This document shows positions 48,987 through 55,985 of a stretch of DNA of 58,375 bases, one piece after another. Both the position numbers and the translations under genes were made by a program. The stretch covers positions 1 through 58,375 of IMG/VR virus record IMGVR_UViG_3300011115_000472. One strand, given 5' to 3'. This stretch comes from a virus. A model generated the notes under the pieces. It ran no database searches and was not told the DNA's origin. It worked only from the letters and a program-made list of their open reading frames with translations. The first letter of the stretch is position 1; every line of letters starts with the position of its first letter.

Positions 48987-49792
48987 TTTTGTGATTTATA
49001 AAATTTGTCAAGTTGTGTTTGTTGCTTTTTGCAAAGTTTGATGCATTCGCTCTTCTCGCGCATGATGGATGCCAAGCGCACTTCTTGTTGAGCCAACAGA
49101 AAGTTCAATCGCTTGATCTCTGCGTGGGCTACTTTGAGCGGCTCATCAGCCTCTAACAGTTTGTTAAGGGCTTCAAGGTCAGCCTGCATGGCCAAGTCGT
49201 TGGCTTTCAGTTCTTCATCGCTTGGCGCGTTGCCTTCCAAAATAGATGGCTTTGGCTCTTTCGGTGCTGTTATCGCGCCTTTTTGCTTGTCTTTGTCTAG
49301 CTTGGAAATTTCGGCACCACGCTTGACGCTGATCTTGCCAGCCTCTACCGCCTTGACCACATCTTCATTGCCCTTTTTCAAAACAACCTTGGCTTGCTCG
49401 ATGGTGGCGGTGCTAGTCCCAGCCATTTTTGCCAACTCTTTGCCAGTTCTTTGTTCCATACCCAGTAGGGAACTAGCGACTGTTCCCACGGGATACCATT
49501 CATAAACCTTGGTATATGCCATTGCCAACTGGCCTTTGTTGAGGTGCCTGCGGCTTTTATTTTGCGACAAAACAAAATCTCTTGGATTAACGTCTTCAGC
49601 CAAATCCACCTCTGGGCACGGCATACCCATGTCGGTGGCCACCGTGTATCGATGCCACCCATCGATTACTTTATCCTCAAAAATAACTATGGCGTTTTGC
49701 ACACCAATGTCCTCGATGCTGTCTCTCAAGTTTTGCAGTTCCTCCTCCGACATGGGGGGGAATGCTTTGCTCAGCGGATGTTGTTCTCTCAT
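48983..49792 (-). CDS. ParB/Srx-fold protein (269 aa)
   Basis: Start ATG 49792 (MREQHPLSKAFPPMSEEELQ) behind ACTGGAGAAAAAA. Residues 1-90 follow the ParB N-terminal (sulfiredoxin-like) pattern with VQNAIVIFEDKVIDGWHRY, the GWHR box near 44-47. A helix-turn-helix follows (GKELAKMAGTSTATIEQAKV), then KISVKRGAEISK. The C-terminal 90 residues are coiled coil. No ParA gene was found, so it probably acts as a DNA-binding or nucleotide-dependent regulator rather than a partition system. Contains dyad site B. Confidence 0.8.
   Translation of the reverse strand: MREQHPLSKAFPPMSEEELQNLRDSIEDIGVQNAIVIFEDKVIDGWHRYTVATDMGMPCPEVDLAEDVNPRDFVLSQNKSRRHLNKGQLAMAYTKVYEWYPVGTVASSLLGMEQRTGKELAKMAGTSTATIEQAKVVLKKGNEDVVKAVEAGKISVKRGAEISKLDKDKQKGAITAPKEPKPSILEGNAPSDEELKANDLAMQADLEALNKLLEADEPLKVAHAEIKRLNFLLAQQEVRLASIMREKSECIKLCKKQQTQLDKFYKSQK
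49453..49473. promoter_or_regulatory. 21-bp dyad site B
   Basis: Arms GTTCCATAC and GTAGGGAAC around CCA, inside the ParB-like gene. One of three such sites in the genome; a site within a ParB-family gene invites the idea of a parS-like element, but this is inference only. Confidence 0.6.
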
Positions 49793-49805
49793 TTTTTTCT
49801 CCAGT

Positions 49806-49884
49806 AAAAAAGCCCTAGGCGAGACTCTCATCCTTGTGGGATGTTGGCGGACTGGTGGGTACCAGCAGAGTCTCGTCTAGGGCT
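49806..49884 (-). terminator. Structured terminator with 18-base arms between Cro-like and ParB-like genes
   Basis: Arms at 49811-49828 and 49867-49884 pair over 18 positions with one deviation (a G-U pair in the plus-strand RNA, A-C in the minus). The loop contains two further hairpins, CTGGT/ACCAG and CATCC/GGATG, making a three-way junction. In the leftward transcript the stem is followed by TTTTT (49810-49806). More elaborate than an ordinary terminator; it may be an attenuator or a small RNA. Confidence 0.7.
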
Positions 49885-49920
49885 TACCCAAAACACGCCG
49901 CCAAGCGTTAAAAAACTATA

Positions 49921-50121
49921 TCACAAAAACAAATCTGGGCGCAGTTCTTTTTTTGTGACCAGTTGTTGAGTTGCCTCTTCAATCTTCACACACAGCAAAG
50001 GGGAGGCACGCTTACGCCCACTCATCAGAAGCGATAACCATGTTGGGGTGATGCCAAGGTGCTCAGCCATCTCAAGTTTTGCCCCCCGTGGCTCTGTAGA
50101 AAAATATTCTGTCAATGTCAT
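49921..50121 (-). CDS. Cro/YdaS-like helix-turn-helix regulator (66 aa)
   Basis: ATAAGGATAACAAA precedes ATG 50121; the frame can be extended to GTG 50193 but without a ribosome site. EMAEHLGITPTWLSLLMSGR is the helix-turn-helix, and the end EATQQLVTKKELRPDLF is the diagnostic tail of the Cro/YdaS regulator family. Placed at the head of the leftward operon next to divergent promoters, so likely to set the balance between the two early transcripts. No CI-type partner was found. Confidence 0.82.
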   Translation of the reverse strand: MTLTEYFSTEPRGAKLEMAEHLGITPTWLSLLMSGRKRASPLLCVKIEEATQQLVTKKELRPDLFL

Positions 50122-50386
50122 TTTGTTATCCTTATGAGTTGTTGGCGTCTCCCATACGGCAGGGTCGGTCGCAACTGAATATAAAGCTCCCACGGGGCCA
50201 ATCCGTTTACGCCAACACGGCTGGGGACTAAAAAAAGGGTCATAGCGGCACAGCGGCCTACCTTAGTTCAATCCCCATGCGTGTAGGTTGTTGGCAGTGC
50301 ACTCACATAAAGCAGTGGTGTTCGTCTTCCTTGTGCACAGGAATGATACGGCGCTAACCCGCATTACACACTACCAACACGAACAT

Positions 50387-50413
50387 TCTATAGCAACTCT
50401 TTGTTAGATTCAA
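50387..50413 (-). promoter_or_regulatory. Leftward early promoter
   Basis: The minus strand reads TTGAAT (50413-50408), a 15-base spacer, then TG-C-TATAGA (50395-50387), an extended -10. It is back-to-back with the rightward promoter, the two -35 boxes being one base apart. Confidence 0.65.
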
Positions 50414-50414
50414 C

Positions 50415-50445
50415 TTGACACGGTCTTTTAATTATGTGTTATAGT
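50415..50445 (+). promoter_or_regulatory. Rightward early promoter
   Basis: Perfect -35 TTGACA (50415-50420) and extended -10 TG-T-TATAGT (50437-50445), with a spacer of 19 bases, somewhat long but compensated by the TG element. The ribosome site and ATG of the SSB-like gene follow within 35 bases. Confidence 0.8.
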
Positions 50446-50479
50446 TGCTGTGCGGTATGTACCGTTTAAGGAGTTTTAC

Positions 50480-51127
50480 ATGAGTTTTATTGTTGAAGAC
50501 AAGGGTAATTTTGAAGCAACCCCCTCGGGGATGCACCTTGCAAGATGCTACCGAATCATTGATCTCGGAACGCAAAAATCGGAGTACATGGGTCAAATCA
50601 AGTACCTCCACAAAATCATGTTGGGCTGGGAAATCCACGGCACCAATGATGATGGTGCTCTACTCAAAATGCGTGATGGTCGCCCATTTGCCATATTCAA
50701 GAATTACACGCTGTCGTGGTCTGAGAAGGCTACTTTGCGTGGCGACTTGCAATCTTGGCGTGGTAAGCCTTTCACTCAAGAAGAGATGCGTCGCTTTGAC
50801 CTCAAGACCGTGCTCAATGCATGGTGCATGCTGAACGTCATCGAGCGCGCCGGCCAAGACGGCAAGATGTATGTCAACGTCTCTGGCGTAACCCCAGTTC
50901 CATCCATGATCAAAAAAGGCGGACTGCCTGAAGCGATCAACAAGAATGAACTGTTTAACCTGTCAGATCCAGACATGGTGATGTTTGACACGTTTAGCGA
51001 AAACCTCAAGAAGAAGATTCAGTCTTCACCTGAGTGGGAAAAACTGTCTGGCAAAACCAAAACAGTTGACGACATTGTTAAGGCTACAACCGCTGGCCTT
51101 GACGAAGACGACGATATTCCTTTCTAG
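50480..51127 (+). CDS. SSB-like phage protein (215 aa)
   Basis: ATG 50480 follows TAAGGAGTTTTAC; the longer frame start lacks this. The beta-rich middle (GQIKYLHKIMLGWEIHGTND, GRPFAIFKNYTLSWSEKATL) and the C-terminal acidic tail ending DEDDDIPF match single-stranded DNA-binding proteins, whose '-DDDIPF' tip docks host replication partners. The sequence type (GNFEATPSGMHLARCYRIID) is recurrent before an exonuclease in phages. First gene of the rightward operon, so early expression is likely. A role in replication or strand annealing is inferred. Confidence 0.75.
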   Translation: MSFIVEDKGNFEATPSGMHLARCYRIIDLGTQKSEYMGQIKYLHKIMLGWEIHGTNDDGALLKMRDGRPFAIFKNYTLSWSEKATLRGDLQSWRGKPFTQEEMRRFDLKTVLNAWCMLNVIERAGQDGKMYVNVSGVTPVPSMIKKGGLPEAINKNELFNLSDPDMVMFDTFSENLKKKIQSSPEWEKLSGKTKTVDDIVKATTAGLDEDDDIPF

Positions 51128-51135
51128 GAGTTCAC

Positions 51136-51384
51136 ATGAAATGCATAGCACTCTTGGCGGTGGTGCTTGCTGGTTGCTCATCCTCTGGCAATCAGTACCC
51201 CACCCAACAACTAATTATTGATCGACACGTCTCAGCAATGAGTCGTCAAGAGGTCATTAATGCCATCCACGACTGTCAAGACAACGGGTTGCGCGCAGTC
51301 ATGGTAACGGCAAAGAAAAACACCAACGGCCATATTACCGACGTAATCTCTGAGGTGACATGTGCACCTCGTTACAAATTCTAA
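51136..51384 (+). CDS. Small lipoprotein (82 aa)
   Basis: AGGAGTTCAC before ATG 51136. MKCIALLAVVLAGCSSSGNQ is a complete lipoprotein signal, lipobox L-A-G-C with Cys at 14. The mature part is about 68 residues with a central helix (SAMSRQEVINAIHDCQDNGL) and a final beta-hairpin holding one more Cys. Encoded in a replication operon between SSB-like and exonuclease genes. Surface exclusion of other phages or envelope modification are possible; no known family. Confidence 0.78.
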   Translation: MKCIALLAVVLAGCSSSGNQYPTQQLIIDRHVSAMSRQEVINAIHDCQDNGLRAVMVTAKKNTNGHITDVISEVTCAPRYKF

Positions 51385-51393
51385 GGAACAAAA

Positions 51394-51585
51394 ATGTTTA
51401 TCACTCAAGCAGAAAAAACCCAAATCAAAGCACGCCTAACACTTCTTGAAAACGCTTTTGACAACTTCATGGCGCAACAAGCAAACAAAGCACAGGGCAA
51501 GTGGACTGTTGAACAACGCACACGACAGTCAGATCGCATGAAAAAACTTTGGGAACTGAAGAAAACTCAGAAAGAAAACGTATGA
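51394..51585 (+). CDS. Small basic hypothetical protein (63 aa)
   Basis: AAGGAACAAAA before ATG 51394. Helical and basic: KTQIKARLTLLENAFDNFMA then a Gln/Lys/Arg-rich C-terminal half with RTRQSDRMKKLWELKKTQKE. Stop overlaps the exonuclease start (ATGA). May assist or regulate the exonuclease, but this is only from coupling. Confidence 0.7.
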   Translation: MFITQAEKTQIKARLTLLENAFDNFMAQQANKAQGKWTVEQRTRQSDRMKKLWELKKTQKENV

Positions 51586-52364
51586 CAACCATCATTGCCA
51601 GATCTGCCGAATCAGTTCACTGGTACGGGCAAGATGGCTCACCTCAGTACACCGTCAAAGCAAAAGACGGTTCAGACCGTCCTACGACGCTTAGGGACGC
51701 CCGAAAGTTTAACTTGGTACCTTCGGTCACCACCATCTTAAAAGTCTCGGCAAAACCCGCTTTAGACGTTTGGAAGAACGAGCAATTGCTATTGGCGGCG
51801 CTTACTCTTCCAAAGGTGGCCGGGGAGACGGAGAAAGAGTTCATTGCACGCGTTGTGGCGGACTCCAAGGAAACGGGCAAACGTGCCGCAGAAGCTGGTA
51901 CCCGTATCCATGAGGAGATTGAGAGTCATTTCGCAGGCAATAAGTCCCAACGCGGGATCAAGGTGGAGGAGTCGTTGTTTGAGCATTTCAAACTGCACCC
52001 CTTCCAGCCTTGGTTGGTTGAGCGCTCGTTCTCCAGCCGCCTAGGGTTTGGTGGCAAGGTGGACTTGTATTGCAAGCCTGACCTTGCCGCGCCCTATGGC
52101 GTGGTGGCCGACGTCAAGACCAAAGACTTTGGCCCCAACGACAACGTAGAAGCTTATGACGAGCACTTGATGCAACTCTCGGCCTACCGTTATGGCTTGG
52201 AAATTCCCTACGCTCGCTGTGCAAACGTGTTTGTATCACGCACACACGAAGGGTTGGTCAAGATTGTTGAGTGGTCTGAGGAAGACTTAAAACGCGGCTG
52301 GGAGATGTTTCAGCATCTTCTTGGCTATTGGATTTTGAAAAACAAATTTGGAGAAGTAAAGTGA
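51582..52364 (+). CDS. PD-(D/E)XK exonuclease (260 aa)
   Basis: Start ATG 51582 overlaps the previous stop by 4 bases. Motifs of the PD-(D/E)XK nuclease fold: Glu147 in VERSFSS, Asp161 in FGGKVDLYC, and the VADVKTK motif with Asp177 and Lys179, i.e. D-x(15)-D-x-K. This fold is that of Cas4/RecB/lambda-Exo-like exonucleases. Paired with an SSB-like protein, it suggests a recombination or end-processing system without a recognised recombinase. The stop overlaps the next GTG. Confidence 0.85.
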   Translation: MTTIIARSAESVHWYGQDGSPQYTVKAKDGSDRPTTLRDARKFNLVPSVTTILKVSAKPALDVWKNEQLLLAALTLPKVAGETEKEFIARVVADSKETGKRAAEAGTRIHEEIESHFAGNKSQRGIKVEESLFEHFKLHPFQPWLVERSFSSRLGFGGKVDLYCKPDLAAPYGVVADVKTKDFGPNDNVEAYDEHLMQLSAYRYGLEIPYARCANVFVSRTHEGLVKIVEWSEEDLKRGWEMFQHLLGYWILKNKFGEVK

Positions 52365-52561
52365 CACCAGATCGTATTCACGAAATCTTCCGTAGCGTCA
52401 ACTTGGAAGAGAACCACAACTTTTTAGAAGATGATTTGATCAAGTTGGCCATGGCTTATGCAGAGGAAGGCGCTAAGCAAGAGCGCGCAAGCTGTATTGC
52501 GGTGGCCAAGGCGTACAACCACATGGTGGCTGAGCGCATCAGCAAGGTGCGAGATAAATAA
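52361..52561 (+). CDS. Small helical protein (66 aa)
   Basis: GTG 52361 overlaps the exonuclease stop (GTGA) after a GGAGAAGTAAA site. Reads TPDRIHEIFRSVNLEENHNF and AMAYAEEGAKQERASCIAVA, again the 'ERxxCxxxA' helix shared with 41816-42073 and 42497-42742. Ends just before the convergent terminator. Function unknown. Confidence 0.72.
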   Translation: MTPDRIHEIFRSVNLEENHNFLEDDLIKLAMAYAEEGAKQERASCIAVAKAYNHMVAERISKVRDK

Positions 52562-52566
52562 AAAAA

Positions 52567-52586
52567 CCCCCACCACACGGTGGGGG
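52567..52586 (-). terminator. Terminator closing the leftward transcript
   Basis: Eight-base perfect arms CCCCCACC (52567-52574) and GGTGGGGG (52579-52586) with loop ACAC. In the leftward direction a run of six T residues follows (52566-52561); rightward there is none. It closes the leftward series whose last gene stops at 52630, and separates it from the convergent plus-strand block. Confidence 0.88.
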
Positions 52587-52629
52587 AAAAGGGCAACTGC
52601 TTGCCTTCACAGGGGAGACTTCCCAGTGA

Positions 52630-54369
52630 TCATCTATATCCTAATTGTCTACGTTCTTCTGCGTTAGCGTCTGACAGTTTTTGCCTCATAGACCTATTGT
52701 CGGCAGGCTGATCTGGTTGTGATTTGCCAGATTTCCTAGAAATATAATCTTTAATCTCATTGACGAATGGGGCGCCTACAGCGGTGGCAATACCCACTGG
52801 GATACCTACTTGAGGGCCAAAGACAAACGGAGCCGCATAAGGCGCTACAGCGCCTAATAGTGATGTTCCTGCGCCGACATAATCTTTTTCTTGTAGTCTT
52901 CGATCGGCATCAATGAGTGCTGACGCTGTTCCAGCAACAGGCGCGGCTTTAGGGATCAGTGATGCACCACTTGCTACGGCACCAAGAGTTGACTTGGCGG
53001 CACCCACGTAATCTTTGGCTTCGGCTTTGTTATACGCATCTTGTGCGTTGTACCCAGCGCCATAAGCCGCTAACCCGCCCATTACCGGGGGCGATCCAGC
53101 AACAGCGCCCACAACGCGAGACGCTACATTGGGTTTCTTGGTTTGCAGTGGTGCGGCTACTGGTGTAGTTGGAGGGGGCGTGGCGTCTACGGGTTGAGTT
53201 TTTGGCAATGGCGTCATGCCGCCTTGGTTAACCACTTTGCCGTTTTCAATTTCAATTGGTTTATAAGAGAACGACTCTCGTGGGCCACCACCAGCGCTAC
53301 CGCTTGACGTCATAAGGCCACCAAAATTTGGGTTTTCAATATAACCGGGTGCTATTTGATTTACTTTTTGCAGATTTGCTGTTCGCTGGTTTGCAAGGTC
53401 GTGCGCGCCGCCTTTGTTCTTAGTCATATCAAGAGCCTGACCAGCCTCAATATCAGTCAGCCCAACCGACTTTGCATAGTTGTATGGCATGTTGCCAGTC
53501 TGGCCGGGGGCCATTCGACCAGCGTCGCTAGTACCAACTGGTATTGGCTGTTTGGCGGCTGTGGTGGGTGCATTAGTAGCGGCAGTATTTTGTTTAGTCA
53601 CTATTTCAGCAATTTTTGACATGTCCTCCGAAGTAAGATTTTTTTTATTTCTAAAAAAATCAACAACTGGTTTGGCCATTGCAAACGCAGGGTATTTGAT
53701 CGCTCCAACACCCAATCCAATTGCGCCTGTTATTGCGCCAGCTTCGGCTGGAGATCCTCTTACTGGCTTTTCTTCGCCAGAAGAATTAGACGCAGAAGTC
53801 TTATACGGGTTAGGAGCAACATCAGAAGATTCTGAAGCGTCAGCACTCGATACGGTTTCTGGAACATCGGCTTGAACAAATGTTGCACTTGGCAAGTCGC
53901 CGCCATAATGCCCGACAATCTTGTTCATGTGAACAATTGTTTCATCTTTTAAATCAGAAAGATTTCCAGACGCGTAAAATTTATTACGCGTTTCAGTGCT
54001 TGCGTTGTAACCAGCTAAAACCTTGTATGGATCGTCGCCAATCTTTGGATTATCAATTAACTCTCTCAGCAAAGATATGCCGCCACGAATGTTTTGCTCC
54101 ATGTCGGTACGGTCAACTTTCAGTCCTTTGGCGGTGTCCTCCATTAATTGCATAACGCCAAAAGCGCCCTTGCGGGAAACGGCAGTAGGATCAAATTTGC
54201 TTTCCTGATAGACCATTGGCCAAACAAAATCTGGGTTGACCTTTTGACGTCGTGCCTCTTTATCAACAGCAAAAGCAATGGCCAACTGATCGTCATTCAG
54301 TTTATATTTATTAAGAAACTTGAGTTGGTTATCGCTTAAACGAGCGTAATCTTGTGGGTCTACAGCCAT
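52630..54369 (-). CDS. Virion lytic transglycosylase (579 aa)
   Basis: N-terminal lysozyme-like SLT domain: VYQESKFDP with catalytic Glu56, GAFGVMQLM at 69-76, ENIxGG-like EQNIRGGISL, and LAGYNAS at 118-124. Then a disordered Pro/Ser/Thr region. The last 200 residues have hydrophobic segments and two repeats (YNKAEAKDYVGAAKSTLGAV, DRRLQEKDYVGAGTSLLGAV), as in ejection proteins that build a channel. Likely delivered through the envelope at infection to open peptidoglycan. Last gene of the leftward series. Confidence 0.85.
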   Translation of the reverse strand: MAVDPQDYARLSDNQLKFLNKYKLNDDQLAIAFAVDKEARRQKVNPDFVWPMVYQESKFDPTAVSRKGAFGVMQLMEDTAKGLKVDRTDMEQNIRGGISLLRELIDNPKIGDDPYKVLAGYNASTETRNKFYASGNLSDLKDETIVHMNKIVGHYGGDLPSATFVQADVPETVSSADASESSDVAPNPYKTSASNSSGEEKPVRGSPAEAGAITGAIGLGVGAIKYPAFAMAKPVVDFFRNKKNLTSEDMSKIAEIVTKQNTAATNAPTTAAKQPIPVGTSDAGRMAPGQTGNMPYNYAKSVGLTDIEAGQALDMTKNKGGAHDLANQRTANLQKVNQIAPGYIENPNFGGLMTSSGSAGGGPRESFSYKPIEIENGKVVNQGGMTPLPKTQPVDATPPPTTPVAAPLQTKKPNVASRVVGAVAGSPPVMGGLAAYGAGYNAQDAYNKAEAKDYVGAAKSTLGAVASGASLIPKAAPVAGTASALIDADRRLQEKDYVGAGTSLLGAVAPYAAPFVFGPQVGIPVGIATAVGAPFVNEIKDYISRKSGKSQPDQPADNRSMRQKLSDANAEERRQLGYR

Positions 54370-54379
54370 TACCTACCCC

Positions 54380-55972
54380 TTAATTTGTTGGAAGACCGCG
54401 TTTTGCCATTTCTGCCTTAAGCGCTTCATTATTTGTTATTCTGGAAGTGTTTGCAGGCGGATTATTAGAAGATGTTGCTGGAGCTTTTGGTTTGCTGGTA
54501 GTAGTTTCATTCCTGTGCCTGTAGGTGTTTTCCAATCCGTTTCTTATAAAGTCTGGCACTCCGCCGCCAAGAGCAGAATTTTCCAAAACACCCCTTGATC
54601 GCTTTTCCAGATGCGTGCGAAGTCTTCTGTATTCTTGCGAATCTTCCCAGTCATGAATATCTGCATCAGGACGTCGCAAAAATTGTTGCAACACATTTTT
54701 GGCTTCATAGCGTCCAAGTGCAGTAGATCCAATACCAGCTATACCGCGCAAGAAAGCATCTTGCGTGTTTTTCATATCTGGAACTGATGCCGCTTCAAAC
54801 ATAGTGCGCGCATCTGTTGGGTTAATGATGCCCTGTTGCATTTTGGTTTGCAAGTCACCCAATTGAGTTTTCATTATCTGAAGATTTGTTAAGGCGGCTT
54901 GCGTGTCTTTTTCACTCATTCTTGCTTTTAGAATTTGATCACGCATACCAGCCAAAACACCAGAAACAGTTTGGTTTTCCAATGCTTTACCAATTATGCC
55001 CATTGCATCTCCGCCCTCAAAAATAGCAAAGGCTGGAGCCATGTATTTTGGTTGTGCCAAGCGAAACAAGTTTGCAGTAGTTTCAAATATTGGAATAGAT
55101 GTCTCTGCTTGCGTGCGGTATCTGTCTTGCAAAACTTTGGTAGCCGCAACTCGATCATCAATTTGTCCTGTGGTTGCGGCTAAGGTTTGGCCATGCGTTG
55201 CATTTGCCATTAAATTTTCTGGCACACCTAATGGCCTTACTGAAGAACCTGCGTTTGGATTGGTCGGTGCAGGTAACACATCGCTTGCGGATGGCGCTGG
55301 CTGACCAGCAACAGGTGTACCGCTTGGTGCAGGTGGCGGTTTTGCTCCACCAACGGTTGATTGACCGGGAACCAATTTTAGCAAAGTTGGCCACATTTGA
55401 TTTACAAATGATGCACCAAAATCTTTTACCAATTTTGTGTAATCAGATCCCGCTTGGTAAGCCGCCAACATTGAATCAAAAGTAGAGCGTTGATTTTCAA
55501 ACTTTTGTTGCGCTATTGCTCCTATTTCTTTGTCGTACTGGGCAATATCAGCCACGTCTTCAGAGGTCATTCCACCGGGTTTTTTAATACGCTCGTTTAA
55601 CATCTCGTTGCCTTTTTTGCGCTGTTGCAATCCAACCCCCATAACAGCGGCTTGTGCTCGTATTTGCGCAACTGTAGGAGCCACTGCGCGTTGCTGTTCA
55701 GTGTTCTCTCCCATAGCCTCCGCGGCAGATCCAAGAGACGCACCAAAACCACCCAATTGGGGCTTTAAAAAACCAGCAGATACTTTGAACCAATTTGGAT
55801 CTTTGTATCTCATTTCTAAAGATTTTGCTAAATCTTCTTGCCCTTTCTGTGCTTTTTCAAATTCAGACCCAATTGCATCGTCTGTGTTAACTCCAGCAAG
55901 ATTCACTTTGGAAAGGTCAATTGGTTTGACGCCGGGAATCATTGCAAGAGACAGTGGTGATCGTGTTTCCAT
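54380..55972 (-). CDS. Internal virion protein (530 aa)
   Basis: Helical over most of its length, with a Pro/Ala-rich linker in the middle (KPPPAPSGTPVAGQPAPS). N-terminal DPNWFKVSAGFLKPQLGGFG, then AVAPTVAQIRAQAAVMGVGL; second half QAALTNLQIMKTQLGDLQTK and a C-terminal Ser/Thr/Asn-rich tail ending KRGLPTN. It precedes the transglycosylase by 10 bases and follows another internal-type protein. I infer a member of the ejection complex. No enzymatic motif seen. Confidence 0.72.
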   Translation of the reverse strand: METRSPLSLAMIPGVKPIDLSKVNLAGVNTDDAIGSEFEKAQKGQEDLAKSLEMRYKDPNWFKVSAGFLKPQLGGFGASLGSAAEAMGENTEQQRAVAPTVAQIRAQAAVMGVGLQQRKKGNEMLNERIKKPGGMTSEDVADIAQYDKEIGAIAQQKFENQRSTFDSMLAAYQAGSDYTKLVKDFGASFVNQMWPTLLKLVPGQSTVGGAKPPPAPSGTPVAGQPAPSASDVLPAPTNPNAGSSVRPLGVPENLMANATHGQTLAATTGQIDDRVAATKVLQDRYRTQAETSIPIFETTANLFRLAQPKYMAPAFAIFEGGDAMGIIGKALENQTVSGVLAGMRDQILKARMSEKDTQAALTNLQIMKTQLGDLQTKMQQGIINPTDARTMFEAASVPDMKNTQDAFLRGIAGIGSTALGRYEAKNVLQQFLRRPDADIHDWEDSQEYRRLRTHLEKRSRGVLENSALGGGVPDFIRNGLENTYRHRNETTTSKPKAPATSSNNPPANTSRITNNEALKAEMAKRGLPTN

Positions 55973-55985
55973 GATTTTTTCCTTT

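Larger units (their letters stand above)
50122..50479. promoter_or_regulatory. Divergent control region with inverted repeats
   Basis: About 360 bases without a firm gene. Two long-range inverted repeats, TGTTGGCGT at 50140-50148 with ACGCCAACA at 50209-50217, and TGTTGGCAGTG at 50289-50299 with CACTACCAACA at 50369-50379, flank folded stretches of 78 and 91 bases. A third pairing joins GGGGACTAA near 50224 with TTAGT/TCCCC near 50265. The minus promoter produces a leader of about 260 bases across all of this before the Cro-like gene. Candidates: operators, a structured leader RNA, or an origin. Confidence 0.6.

Noticed and set aside
50141-50216. tRNA-like element of 76 bases with complementary ends
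   Set aside because: Length and acceptor-like pairing invite the idea, but no anticodon arm, T-loop or D-arm consensus can be placed on either strand.
50262-50282. TTAGTTCAATCCCC resembling a tRNA T-arm
   Set aside because: No matching acceptor, anticodon or D-arm sequence at the needed distances; it pairs instead with GGGGACTAA upstream.
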